DNA of 20,054 nucleotides, from positions 1 through 20,054 of the IMG/VR virus record IMGVR_UViG_3300046467_001312, one strand, 5' to 3'. The notes below the pieces were generated by a model. The model searched no databases. It worked only from the letters and a program-made list of their open reading frames with translations, and had not been told where the DNA came from. Below, one piece after another: positions 1-7,456 of this stretch. The position numbers were made by a program, and so were the translations under genes. The first letter of the stretch is position 1; every line of letters starts with the position of its first letter. Source of the stretch: a virus.

Positions 1-444
1 ATAACCATCTGTAATTTCTGTTGAACCCCATACATATTTTTCATCTTTAGGTCCCATATATTTTGCTAGGCCTAAAGCTATTTTATCATTTTTACCACTG
101 AATCGAACTGATTCAATCCACTCACTATGATAAGAACCTGGTTTTCTGTTAGGATCTTTAAAAGCAAATATGTGAGTAAGCCCAAAGGATTTAAGTTTAG
201 CAGTTTGTTTTGCTTTAGCATCAAAATTACCTTCTCCCATCCACCAATCTCCGTCAGGTGAAATTCCTCCCTGCTCTTTATTCCACCAATCTGTATATGC
301 TTTGCTTGTAAACCTGTAACCAAAATCAACAGTTGATTTAAATTTACTAGCAGCTGCAAGGAACTTATCCTTATTCCCAAATATCTCAGGATCTACCTTT
401 TTTGCTTCTGTTAATGATTCTCTTATTTGTGTAAATGTTTTCAT
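1..444 (-). CDS. Unknown protein with capsid-targeting-like N-terminus (partial, C-terminus outside window)
   Basis: An open frame of 148 codons runs off the left edge; only the N-terminal part is visible. The ATG at 444 overlaps the stop of the upstream nucleotidyltransferase gene as ATGA, so the two are translationally coupled. The protein begins MKTFTQIRESLTEAKK, very like the T4 internal-protein leader MKTYQEFIAEA, with a gp21-type LTE cut site at residues 11-13. The rest is soluble and rich in Trp and Gly (a DWW segment near residue 60). I do not recognise a family. By position and leader it belongs to the cassette of putative head-packaged proteins. Confidence 0.75.
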   Translation of the reverse strand, partial: MKTFTQIRESLTEAKKVDPEIFGNKDKFLAAASKFKSTVDFGYRFTSKAYTDWWNKEQGGISPDGDWWMGEGNFDAKAKQTAKLKSFGLTHIFAFKDPNRKPGSYHSEWIESVRFSGKNDKIALGLAKYMGPKDEKYVWGSTEITDGY

Positions 445-1508
445 GTGTTATACCTATGTTTTTTCTTTAATATGTTCATAGCGGTAGCTAGCTTATGTGA
501 TTTTGAAGTAAAATCTTTCATATCTAGCTTCATTGCTATTTTTTCCAACTCTATTTTAAGAGCTGGGGTTAATTTAAATTCATCTTTAAGCACAAATTGC
601 CTAAAGTCTAATAATTCTGCTTGACCTGGTGTATCTTCCATGTACTTTTTAGTTAACTCGTAAGTACCAAAATCACCAGCTCCACCTTCCTCTTCTAATT
701 TCTCTACTGAATCTAGCCAGCATCTCTTTCTTATGGTTCCAAATTCTACCAATACGTAGTTCGAACCACAAACCTTAATAGTACCAACTTCATTGTTTTC
801 TTTTAGTACTACTTCATCATCTACTTTGAAAAGATTACCTTGTATATAATCTTCTCTAAGATCAGAAACCTTTTCTAATTGTACGTGTTGCCTGTAATTA
901 TGAGATTCTTTTAATCCCATTCCAGACCTTACGGCATTAAAGAGTCCTTCGACATCTTTAAATCCCTTTGGCATACCCTTAGAAAAACTTTTTAAATCAT
1001 TTTCTGAAGCTGCTGCTCTTAATTTAGAAGCACTCATTCCTGTTACACTATCTGAATCAGGATCACGCGCACCCGCACTAACAACCTTTACTCCATTTTC
1101 AAATTGGTAAAATCCATGTTTACCTTTTTTACCATTATATTTATTTAAAAGCTTATCAAATTCTATAACTCGATCTTCTCCAACCACCATAGTAGCTTGA
1201 ACAAATCCTTGATCATATAAAGCACTAATAACATCAAATGCTGTTCTCATTCCTTTATCAGCCATTATATTTCTGGCATATTTAGGAAACATCTTTCTAA
1301 GATACTTTACCTTTGTTTTAAAATCTAAAGGATTCCTTTTAGCATCTTGTGTATGGGTAGGATATACTCTATATAAACCACCTCTACTAGCCTTTTTAAC
1401 TGCTTCAAATAATTTTTCATGTCCTGTAGTTGGAGGATTAAACCTACCAAATGCAAATGTTATTTCATTAGTATTCTCTACTATATAATCTTTAAATCCT
1501 TTAACCAT
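441..1508 (-). CDS. HxGH-type nucleotidyltransferase with capsid-targeting-like leader
   Basis: This 355-residue protein belongs to the cytidylyltransferase/adenylyltransferase-like superfamily. After a leader MVKGFKDYIVE (IVE is a gp21-type cut site) comes the nucleotide-binding motif GRFNPPTTGH at residues 21-30, then VVGEDRV near 108-114 and SASKLR at 159-164, equivalent to the ISTxxR motif. The catalytic domain covers about 16-200. Residues about 225-272 look like a small SH3/KOW-like barrel, and 280-355 form a helical tail of unknown role. The substrate is not predictable; relatives make NAD, CoA or CDP-linked compounds. An AGGA ribosome site lies in the end of the preceding gene. Catalytic assignment is firm; packaging is inferred. 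Confidence 0.85.
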   Translation of the reverse strand: MVKGFKDYIVENTNEITFAFGRFNPPTTGHEKLFEAVKKASRGGLYRVYPTHTQDAKRNPLDFKTKVKYLRKMFPKYARNIMADKGMRTAFDVISALYDQGFVQATMVVGEDRVIEFDKLLNKYNGKKGKHGFYQFENGVKVVSAGARDPDSDSVTGMSASKLRAAASENDLKSFSKGMPKGFKDVEGLFNAVRSGMGLKESHNYRQHVQLEKVSDLREDYIQGNLFKVDDEVVLKENNEVGTIKVCGSNYVLVEFGTIRKRCWLDSVEKLEEEGGAGDFGTYELTKKYMEDTPGQAELLDFRQFVLKDEFKLTPALKIELEKIAMKLDMKDFTSKSHKLATAMNILKKKHRYNT

Positions 1509-1512
1509 AATA

Positions 1513-1878
1513 TTATCCTGTTTTTGCCTTAAATGCTTTCAATCTTTCTCTTTCTTTAACTTTTATTTTTGGTAAAAGTCTCTTAGCTATTTTTAAAATA
1601 GCCCCTTGCTTCTTAGCAACTCTTTTTTCTAAATCCTGACGAGCAGCATAAGACAAATCTGCCTTACTTTTATCCTTAAGAAGTTTCTTAATAATAAGGC
1701 CACGGGCTTGTTTACGAGATCGCTGTTTAAGCTTTTCGGGGGAGGCGAGTTTTTTTGCTGCTTTCTTCCGGCCTAATTTTATTTTGGCTTTGTTCTTTCT
1801 CATAGCAGCTTTCATTTTCATACGTGTGGCCATTGTTACGGCCTCATCCTGAAAAGAAAACTCTTTAAATGTTTGCAT
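1513..1878 (-). CDS. Small, very basic protein with capsid-targeting-like leader
   Basis: This 121-residue protein is extremely rich in Lys and Arg and predicted to be mostly helical. It begins MQTFKEFSFQDEA, close to the T4 internal-protein leader, though the expected (L/I)xE site is not perfect (QDE). The remainder resembles a DNA- or RNA-binding histone-like tail. T4 internal proteins I-III are also small, basic, head-packaged proteins, so an internal protein is a natural guess. An AGGA ribosome site lies just before the ATG, in the 16-base gap after the ligase-like gene. The function is not known from sequence. Confidence 0.8.
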   Translation of the reverse strand: MQTFKEFSFQDEAVTMATRMKMKAAMRKNKAKIKLGRKKAAKKLASPEKLKQRSRKQARGLIIKKLLKDKSKADLSYAARQDLEKRVAKKQGAILKIAKRLLPKIKVKERERLKAFKAKTG

Positions 1879-1894
1879 TTATCCTTGGTCCCAT

Positions 1895-3133
1895 TTAGCC
1901 TGGATTATCCCAGCCCTTAATAATATCTGCACTGAAATTGTTAGTAGAAAATTCTAATCTATCTACTAGCTTAACAGCTCCACCTTCCATACGATCTATG
2001 GCAACAAAACCTTCATGGTTGGTTACCTTAAACCCGGATTTAGTTTTTACAAAAGTCCCAACATTATTGAGACTGTTTAGTTTATTTATAATAATTAATT
2101 TCGCATCGACGATATAATTTTGTAAATCGAATACATTTTGAAGGTTTTTTAAGTTACTTTTACTAAAAAATGCCATTAATGCTGATTTTTTCGCTTCAAC
2201 ACCAGCTTTTCCTTTGTCTGACTTTAATTTATCAGATTGTTTTGCATATCGTTCTTCTACAAACTTAATTAATCCTAATGCATGTGCTTTAGTATTTGTG
2301 ATACGTACACCTTTTCTAACCATTGTATTATTATATACATTGATGACTAGGTTTAATTCTTTGTTTGATTCTATCTCTTTTAGTACTCCTGCTTTAATCT
2401 TTTGGAACATTTTTCCAGCATTAGAGAGTTGTACTGTGACTTCTTTCGTTTCTTTCGCGCTCATGAGTGCGCCCGCGACGCCCGGGAGGGTTGCATCTTG
2501 CATCCATACATCTTTAGATTTTTTGAGACCTTTAGTTATTTCTCCACCAAAAGAAGCTTTCATACCTTGGAAGTTTGATCCTTTATAAGAAGTATGCCAT
2601 ACTATTCCAACCTTAGATTTAGCTATTTGTTTAGCTAATGGTGTTCCAATAGGGATAGCATATGCAATAGTATTAGGGTGGAATGTCAGATATTTCTGTC
2701 CACCAATCTTTTCTTTCTTAAGATCTCCTCTATCATACATAAAATCTCCTTGAATAACACCGGTTATACCTAAATCCTTTAGGTTATCATATGCTAATCT
2801 AAGTTTTTTGGCCAAATCCCCAGAGGTATCATCATCTATATCATCATGTGATTTATATACCTTTGGATTTTGTGCAAATATACCTTTCTTTGCGACGAAG
2901 AATTCTCCATCGCTCGGATCGATACCCGCGAATACGGCGGGAGCACCGTCCCATTTAACAGTGACGTCGACTGCAGTGGGTGATTCTCCAGCAAGCATGT
3001 CCCTTAGTGATCGTAGGGCTAATATTGCTTGTCTGGCTCCCTTAACTCCTCCATCCAGTACTAAGTCCTCAATATGAGTCATATGAGTGTTTTTAGCTTC
3101 TGTGATGTGGTTAAATTGGTTTAATCTTTTCAT
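1895..3133 (-). CDS. Ligase/nucleotidyltransferase-superfamily-like protein with capsid-targeting-like leader
   Basis: This 412-residue protein resembles phage proteins annotated DUF6267 (recalled, not searched). The leader MKRLNQFNHITEA contains an ITE cut site (10-12). The sequence carries what look like motifs of the covalent nucleotidyltransferase fold shared by DNA/RNA ligases and capping enzymes: motif I KWDG at 60-63, a motif III-like QGDFMYD at 128-134, motif IV EGFV at 374-377 and motif V VKLVDR at 387-392. A helical insert separates III and IV. RNA or DNA ligation, or adenylylation of another target, are possible. It starts with an ATGA overlap on the upstream 67-residue gene. Two GC-rich patches (2450-2492, 2893-2975) interrupt the AT-rich codon use. 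Confidence 0.8.
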   Translation of the reverse strand: MKRLNQFNHITEAKNTHMTHIEDLVLDGGVKGARQAILALRSLRDMLAGESPTAVDVTVKWDGAPAVFAGIDPSDGEFFVAKKGIFAQNPKVYKSHDDIDDDTSGDLAKKLRLAYDNLKDLGITGVIQGDFMYDRGDLKKEKIGGQKYLTFHPNTIAYAIPIGTPLAKQIAKSKVGIVWHTSYKGSNFQGMKASFGGEITKGLKKSKDVWMQDATLPGVAGALMSAKETKEVTVQLSNAGKMFQKIKAGVLKEIESNKELNLVINVYNNTMVRKGVRITNTKAHALGLIKFVEERYAKQSDKLKSDKGKAGVEAKKSALMAFFSKSNLKNLQNVFDLQNYIVDAKLIIINKLNSLNNVGTFVKTKSGFKVTNHEGFVAIDRMEGGAVKLVDRLEFSTNNFSADIIKGWDNPG

Positions 3134-3333
3134 TTTTTTCCGTACTTTTTCTTATCCCCTGGGATTCTATATTTCATTAATGGTTTCCCATTGATTGATA
3201 TATCACCATTGTCGTTTCTGGATATGGTTTTTACTACGATTGGTTTGTTTTTAAATTTACCGCCTAACACAGTATCACCGACATTAATTTTGACTTTAAT
3301 ATCATCTTTTAAAAAGTGTATAAATGAAATCAT
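3130..3333 (-). CDS. Small basic beta-rich protein, phage-conserved type
   Basis: A 67-residue protein, probably a small beta barrel (VGDTVLGGKFKNKPIVVKTI pattern) with a Lys-rich tail. I recognise the type from T4-like marine phages but know no function. Its start MISFIHFLKDD resembles the leaders of its neighbours but lacks a clear (L/I)xE site. It is coupled by ATGA overlaps on both sides, so it sits in one translational unit with the neighbouring cassette genes. Confidence 0.75.
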   Translation of the reverse strand: MISFIHFLKDDIKVKINVGDTVLGGKFKNKPIVVKTISRNDNGDISINGKPLMKYRIPGDKKKYGKK

Positions 3334-4790
3334 TTCCCTACCTTAATATATGTACTAGAATCTAGCATATTAGATCCTGCATAATTAACAAAGTGCGTTA
3401 TAATAGCATTAGATCTTTTTCCACCAGCATTATCTAAAAAATAACAAACATATAAGGATGCTAATTTAGCTGAATACCAATCTTCGGGTTTTCTTTCTCT
3501 ATCATATATCATTTGCATGTCTTTTAAAAAATCCCCGTAGGTTTCATTAGGATAAAAATAATTATACATTTTCCAAAAGTGTTTTAACTCACCTAAAGGT
3601 TTAGGAGTTTTAGAATCTTTTTGAAGTTTAAGTTTTTTCTTTATATCGGCTGCTTGTTTTTTAACTCCACCTCCATGTTTAGGAAAAGTCTTACCAACTT
3701 CTCTTTTAACAAACTCCTGCATTTCTCCCCAACCAATACCTCCACCTCTTGCTGATTTACCATCAATCTCTGCTCTATTAGCTCCGCCTGGTGAAGGATC
3801 TCTAAGAGACATAGATCCACCATCGTATTTTAATGTAGATCCTTTTCTTGACCAAAATGTTCCTCTACCTGATTTGGTAGCTTGAAGTTCTACACCTAAA
3901 TATTTATAATCCTCTGTATCAGGTGGAATAACATTATTAAATTCTTTGTTATAAGGATTTTCTTTTTTTACAGGACCTTTAAGAGATATAGCAACTAACT
4001 TTCTAGTATTAAAATGTTCCATTATATCTTTATTAAACGTTTGTACAGAAGAAGTATCTAAGTTTTTTAGAATATTAAATCCCTTTTCTACAGCCCATAC
4101 ATCTCCTGGATTCCACTTATCATTATTTAGTGGTTTAAATCCATTATTTTTATAAGCTTGGTTTTTCAATGTATATACTAAAGTCATGGCAGGTCCACCA
4201 CGATCAAAGATTTGATTCTTATTAATATAACCATTCTCAACTAACCATTTACTTATATAATAAGAACTAGCAACCCAAGCTTCAGGAGATTCTAGAATTT
4301 TATCTGTATTAACATCCACATTATTTTTACCATTATCTTTGAATGCTTGAGCTATACGCGCTTCATCAAAATGTTCTAAATCATAACCTGATCCATCATC
4401 AGCCATGGCTTTCATCATACAAGCATTATGGCTTTCGTTTCTAGCAGTATCATGAGTACCAGATCCAGAACCTCCTCCACCACCAAATACTGCAGATTTA
4501 CCTAAATCATTAGACTTATATTCTTTTCCATCTGCAGCTATAAGAGGAAACCCACTTTTACCATAATGGTTGGGGTTTTTTTCGAAATTTTTGATGTGAT
4601 CTAATGCAGAGTCAATATCTGCAACAATCATTGTACCACCTTTAGCTAGTTCTAAAGGTTCTTTTTGTTTGATAAGTCGTGCGAGTATATCAATTCTAGG
4701 TTCTTTTGTTTTAGAATTGAGTTTATCCAGCTGGCCAGGAGTTAGTTTTATTAACCCCTCTGTGATATTTTTGAAATGTTTAAAACGCAT
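3330..4790 (-). CDS. Large cassette protein with capsid-targeting-like leader, possible PD-(D/E)xK-like fold
   Basis: A 486-residue protein of unknown function and the first gene of the putative head-packaged cassette. It begins MRFKHFKNITEG, with an ITE site at 9-11. A Gly/Ser-rich linker at 103-111 separates an N-terminal part from the main domain. The pattern E119, G229-D230-V-W, S269-L-K271 is weakly reminiscent of PD-(D/E)xK nucleases, with Ser where Asp/Glu is usual; this is a guess. The C-terminal third is aromatic-rich. A GGGA ribosome site precedes the ATG, and a late-promoter-like CATAAATA lies about 37 bases upstream. No membrane segment is seen. Confidence 0.8.
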   Translation of the reverse strand: MRFKHFKNITEGLIKLTPGQLDKLNSKTKEPRIDILARLIKQKEPLELAKGGTMIVADIDSALDHIKNFEKNPNHYGKSGFPLIAADGKEYKSNDLGKSAVFGGGGGSGSGTHDTARNESHNACMMKAMADDGSGYDLEHFDEARIAQAFKDNGKNNVDVNTDKILESPEAWVASSYYISKWLVENGYINKNQIFDRGGPAMTLVYTLKNQAYKNNGFKPLNNDKWNPGDVWAVEKGFNILKNLDTSSVQTFNKDIMEHFNTRKLVAISLKGPVKKENPYNKEFNNVIPPDTEDYKYLGVELQATKSGRGTFWSRKGSTLKYDGGSMSLRDPSPGGANRAEIDGKSARGGGIGWGEMQEFVKREVGKTFPKHGGGVKKQAADIKKKLKLQKDSKTPKPLGELKHFWKMYNYFYPNETYGDFLKDMQMIYDRERKPEDWYSAKLASLYVCYFLDNAGGKRSNAIITHFVNYAGSNMLDSSTYIKVGK

Positions 4791-4826
4791 TAACAGATTC
4801 CCATGTAAATATAATATATACTGATC

Positions 4827-4834
4827 TATTTATG
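4827..4834 (-). promoter_or_regulatory. Candidate T4-type late promoter
   Basis: The minus strand reads CATAAATA, a 7 of 8 match to the T4 late consensus TATAAATA. It sits in the only real gap (4791-4839) before the cassette of capsid-targeted proteins, about 37 bases from the ATG at 4790. Position and match suit late transcription of head-packaged proteins. Chance matches are common in AT-rich DNA, so confidence is modest. Confidence 0.4.
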
Positions 4835-4839
4835 CTATT

Positions 4840-5067
4840 TTATTCTTCGTCTTTTGAATCTTCTTGCCAGAATTGATTTGGCTTGAGCTCGCCTTTATTA
4901 TCGTAACAGATAATTTTTTTTTCACGTAATACGTAAAGAGTTTTTTCTGCCCCGGATTTTAATCCTGCTTTCCAGCAAGAATAACCAAGGCCAATACCAC
5001 ATAGTGCTACTATGATTACTTCAGGTGACAATTGTATACTCCAAGACATAAACGGATTGAAATTCAT
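4840..5067 (-). CDS. Small single-span membrane protein
   Basis: A 75-residue protein from the ATG at 5067; a GTG at 5070 would add one residue. A hydrophobic segment at about residues 14-32 (VIIVALCGIGLGY) is followed by a charged tail ending in acidic residues. This implies an inner-membrane anchor with a cytoplasmic tail. The start lies inside the upstream 55-residue gene, overlapping it by 47 bases. The function is unknown. Confidence 0.65.
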   Translation of the reverse strand: MNFNPFMSWSIQLSPEVIIVALCGIGLGYSCWKAGLKSGAEKTLYVLREKKIICYDNKGELKPNQFWQEDSKDEE

Positions 5068-5188
5068 CACCTAATTCTGCATTGGTATTGAATTTAATAT
5101 CCTTGTCTTTTTCTTTTAATTCAGCTATTCGATCCCTTCTTTCTTTATCAGTCTGGAAAGTTTCGAATGCTTTATAAGATTTAGTCAT
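5021..5188 (-). CDS. Small charged protein overlapping the ligase end
   Basis: A 55-residue frame beginning MTKSYKAFETFQTDKERRDR, mostly helical and charged. The ATG lies inside the last codons of the DNA ligase gene, preceded by GGAG at about six bases, which is a good ribosome site. Its 3' end overlaps the start of the membrane-protein gene. Without it, 5071-5180 would be an unexplained gap in an otherwise packed operon. The family is not recognised. Confidence 0.6.
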   Translation of the reverse strand: MTKSYKAFETFQTDKERRDRIAELKEKDKDIKFNTNAELGDEFQSVYVLEYTIVT

Positions 5189-6281
5189 CTCGGTCTCCTA
5201 TTCCCCAGTCAATTACAACTGGAAATCTTGGTATACCATCTGGGGTTTTTTCAAAGTATCGAACCGTAACCCAGGTAGGTTGTTCTTCTTGTTCTAGAAG
5301 TTCTTTTAATATCTCTTGTGTTCCTCTTACACCACTTTTGAAGTTTCTTCCATCACCTAATTCTAATTCAAAATGTTTGGCGTATCCTGCCCAAGTACCT
5401 GCACCTTCTAGTACACTTACCACATCAAATTCCTCGGTAATAAATTCTTTACGTTTGAGTAGATTTTTACTTCTCTTATTTTCATAAGGAGTATTGTTTC
5501 TAATCATTTGACCTTCATATCCATCTTTGGTATATTCAGAATAAAGTGAATCTAAATCTTCTTGTGCTGCACATGTGTTTGTTTTAACAATATGAATAGC
5601 ATCATTAGGTTCTACTGCCAAATTAAATCTTTCTAAAAATAAAGCACCTGGCTTATCCGGATCAAATAAATCATATACATGATATTGAACCAATTCTTTA
5701 GACTCTATCAAATCTGCCCCTGTAGGTTTTGTTTTACGAACTAAAGAAGTAATTTTATTAAAGTCATTTTTTAATTCATGGTTATATAACTCACCATCTA
5801 GGATAACATTAGGAAAAGCTTCAAAAAAGTCTTTGAGTTCTTCTGCTATATGAGGAACTGAAACTAATTCTTTTCCTGCTCTGCTATATAATCCATCTTT
5901 TCTGGCAACACATCTGATACCATCTAATTTAGGTTGAGATATACCTTCGCTCTGATGCCTTTTCGCATAATCGTGAGCTAACATGGGTTTAAACTTATCA
6001 TATTTGTCAACATCTTCTTCAAGTTCAAAATATTCTTTAGCTAAATAGAGTTTCCATTTAGACTCAGCTTCTTTATGAGCTTGTTCAAAAGATGTAGTAG
6101 CATTTTTCTTGCCAAAGTTTTTACCGAAAGATTCATTCCATCCGGATTTAACAAGTTTGCCATTTTTAATACCAGAAACAGTTCTTATTCCTGGGTTAAC
6201 TGGTCCACTGTATTCAACAGTCCATTCACGGATATTTCCGCTTGTGTCTCTTTTGTAGAGTGTTGGTAAAGGATATATCAT
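5181..6281 (-). CDS. ATP-dependent DNA ligase
   Basis: A 366-residue ligase that seals DNA nicks through an enzyme-adenylate. The adenylated lysine is K118 in motif I QPKLDGIR (116-123). Motif III (VILDGELYN), motif IV (EGQMIR) and motif V (LLKRKEF) follow in order, then an OB-fold-like C-terminus. Residues 1-85 resemble the WGR-like N-terminal domain common in phage ligases. It is shorter than T4 gp30. The start overlaps the stop of the 3'-phosphatase gene by one base (TAATG), so end-healing and end-sealing proteins are made together. Confidence 0.95.
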   Translation of the reverse strand: MIYPLPTLYKRDTSGNIREWTVEYSGPVNPGIRTVSGIKNGKLVKSGWNESFGKNFGKKNATTSFEQAHKEAESKWKLYLAKEYFELEEDVDKYDKFKPMLAHDYAKRHQSEGISQPKLDGIRCVARKDGLYSRAGKELVSVPHIAEELKDFFEAFPNVILDGELYNHELKNDFNKITSLVRKTKPTGADLIESKELVQYHVYDLFDPDKPGALFLERFNLAVEPNDAIHIVKTNTCAAQEDLDSLYSEYTKDGYEGQMIRNNTPYENKRSKNLLKRKEFITEEFDVVSVLEGAGTWAGYAKHFELELGDGRNFKSGVRGTQEILKELLEQEEQPTWVTVRYFEKTPDGIPRFPVVIDWGIGDRDD

Positions 6282-6724
6282 TAAAAATCTCCTTCTGCAA
6301 CTTGTAGAACTCTAAGACCTAGGTCTCTCCACATTTTAACAACTCTATCTCTGTCATCTAATACAAGTTCAATATCAAATTCATCCTCGATATATTGATG
6401 ATAAAGCTCGGCTTTAACTTCATTGTCAGGTCTGAAATCTCTAGTTTTTCTCATAAAGAGTTCATCAAATTCTACTCCATGATCGATTAACCAATCCATG
6501 GTTTCTTTCCTGCAATGATCTTGTCTGCCTGATACGAAGATGATATGATAGCCTTTAGCTTCATACATTGCTACTAAATCTATAATAGGTTGAATCGGAA
6601 GATCATTGCCAACGAGTGCGTAATCGTGGTGTTCTCTAATTTGATTTCCATCTGCATCGTAATGAGTTGCAACGGTACCATCAATATCAACTATGATTCC
6701 TTTTCTTAAATAATTTCTGTTCAT
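6281..6724 (-). CDS. HAD-family polynucleotide 3'-phosphatase, stand-alone
   Basis: A 147-residue protein closely resembling the C-terminal phosphatase domain of T4 Pnkp (PseT). Motif I is DIDGT with nucleophile D13 and D15, motif II SGR at 65-67, motif III lysine K104, and motif IV DDRD at 123-126. The ending VVKMWRDLGLRVLQVAEGDF is nearly the same as the T4 ending. The T4 kinase domain is absent. It probably removes 3'-phosphates so that the adjacent ligase can act. An AAGGAG ribosome site precedes the ATG. Confidence 0.9.
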   Translation of the reverse strand: MNRNYLRKGIIVDIDGTVATHYDADGNQIREHHDYALVGNDLPIQPIIDLVAMYEAKGYHIIFVSGRQDHCRKETMDWLIDHGVEFDELFMRKTRDFRPDNEVKAELYHQYIEDEFDIELVLDDRDRVVKMWRDLGLRVLQVAEGDF

Positions 6725-6726
6725 AA

Positions 6727-6836
6727 TATTCTCCTTATTTTTTCAACCCTGATGGGAAAGCTTTTCATCTTTCCCTGTATGTTCGGTCATAACCCCCGTT
6801 TCGCTTTCGTACGTCCGATCGGTGACGTTAGGGTGA
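6727..6836 (-). other. GC-rich non-coding gap, candidate structured RNA or leader
   Basis: This is the longest stretch without a convincing gene in the P1 operon. The central 90 or so bases are near half G+C, against about a third around it. On the minus strand there is a 7-bp hairpin (GGGAAAG, 8-base loop, CTTTCCC), a possible closing stem ACCCT/AGGGT that would bracket most of the region, and a CCGATCGG palindrome. A 15-codon frame starting at 6790 after a G-run could encode a leader peptide. It ends just before the phosphatase ribosome site. No T-run follows, so it is not a terminator. Confidence 0.35.
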
Positions 6837-6986
6837 TTAATATCCGCCTGACATATGGGTGTAGTGTTCACCACCATCATCAAGTAGATCACCACAGACA
6901 CAGAATTTTTCTTCTTCTGGATCTGGTCTCTCAAGGCTTTCGCCTGAGCTTTTTGCTAATATAGCAATCATTTCTGCTTTGTTCAT
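6837..6986 (-). CDS. Small acidic protein with Cys-x-Cys
   Basis: A 49-residue frame starting MNKAEMIAILAKSSGES. The ATG overlaps the stop of the upstream 145-residue gene as ATGA, and a GGGAG ribosome site lies about six bases before it. The C-terminal half has FCVCGD followed by two His residues (EHYTHM), which could bind a metal, but this is too little to call a zinc finger. No family is recognised. Confidence 0.6.
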   Translation of the reverse strand: MNKAEMIAILAKSSGESLERPDPEEEKFCVCGDLLDDGGEHYTHMSGGY

Positions 6987-7420
6987 ACTGTTCTCCCTTG
7001 CAAATAACCTCGGGCTCGAGGTTCTAATAATTTAACTTTTCTTGTACCACCTGCGCTGAATCCACTTAAGTAATGTGGACCAGTCCAAGCGACTGAATAG
7101 TCTTCAAAGATATTTCCTCTAGCTTTGTTGAGAGCGGGTGCTCTCCAGCTTTTGGCTTTTAGTATATCTCCGACTTTAAAATCTTTATTGGTTTTATTAA
7201 CAAAACCCCAAACTGATTTCTCAGTCATGATTTTGATATATTTTGATCCTTCTTTGATTTCAATACCGGCTCTGAATTTGTCGGCTGATTCTTGAGGTGT
7301 GGAATGCGTCCATCCATTAGCTTGATGGGCTCTTTTTGTCCATCTAAGATAATCTTCGACGATTGTTTCGATTAAAAATTTAAAGGGATAAGCCTCTAAG
7401 TTTATTTTTTCTGTTTTCAT
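6983..7420 (-). CDS. Unknown soluble protein, first gene after promoter P1
   Basis: A 145-residue protein starting MKTEKINLEAYPFKFLIETI. The frame is open further upstream to 7498, but that part is promoter DNA, and a clean AAGGAGT ribosome site lies five bases before the ATG at 7420, so this start is preferred. A helical N-terminus is followed by beta-rich sequence (KYIKIMTEKSVWGFV, then VGDILKAKSW) and a basic tail. It is probably an early phage protein. The function is unknown. Confidence 0.75.
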   Translation of the reverse strand: MKTEKINLEAYPFKFLIETIVEDYLRWTKRAHQANGWTHSTPQESADKFRAGIEIKEGSKYIKIMTEKSVWGFVNKTNKDFKVGDILKAKSWRAPALNKARGNIFEDYSVAWTGPHYLSGFSAGGTRKVKLLEPRARGYLQGRTV

Positions 7421-7456
7421 ATAACTCCTTACTGTTTTATTTTTGTTTATGGTACC

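Noticed and set aside
78-380. 100-codon minus-strand frame at the left end
   Set aside because: It is a shadow frame. The frame from ATG 444 is open to the window edge, coupled to its neighbour by ATGA, and starts with the cassette leader.
446-455. GGTATAAC resembling the extended -10 of the promoter family
   Set aside because: It lacks the final T and the family -35 block, is two bases from the next ATG, and encodes the end of the nucleotidyltransferase.
6743-6964. Two opposing frames of 63 and 70 codons over 6743-6964
   Set aside because: Neither has a ribosome site or sensible composition. The coupled 49-residue gene at 6837-6986 explains most of the area.
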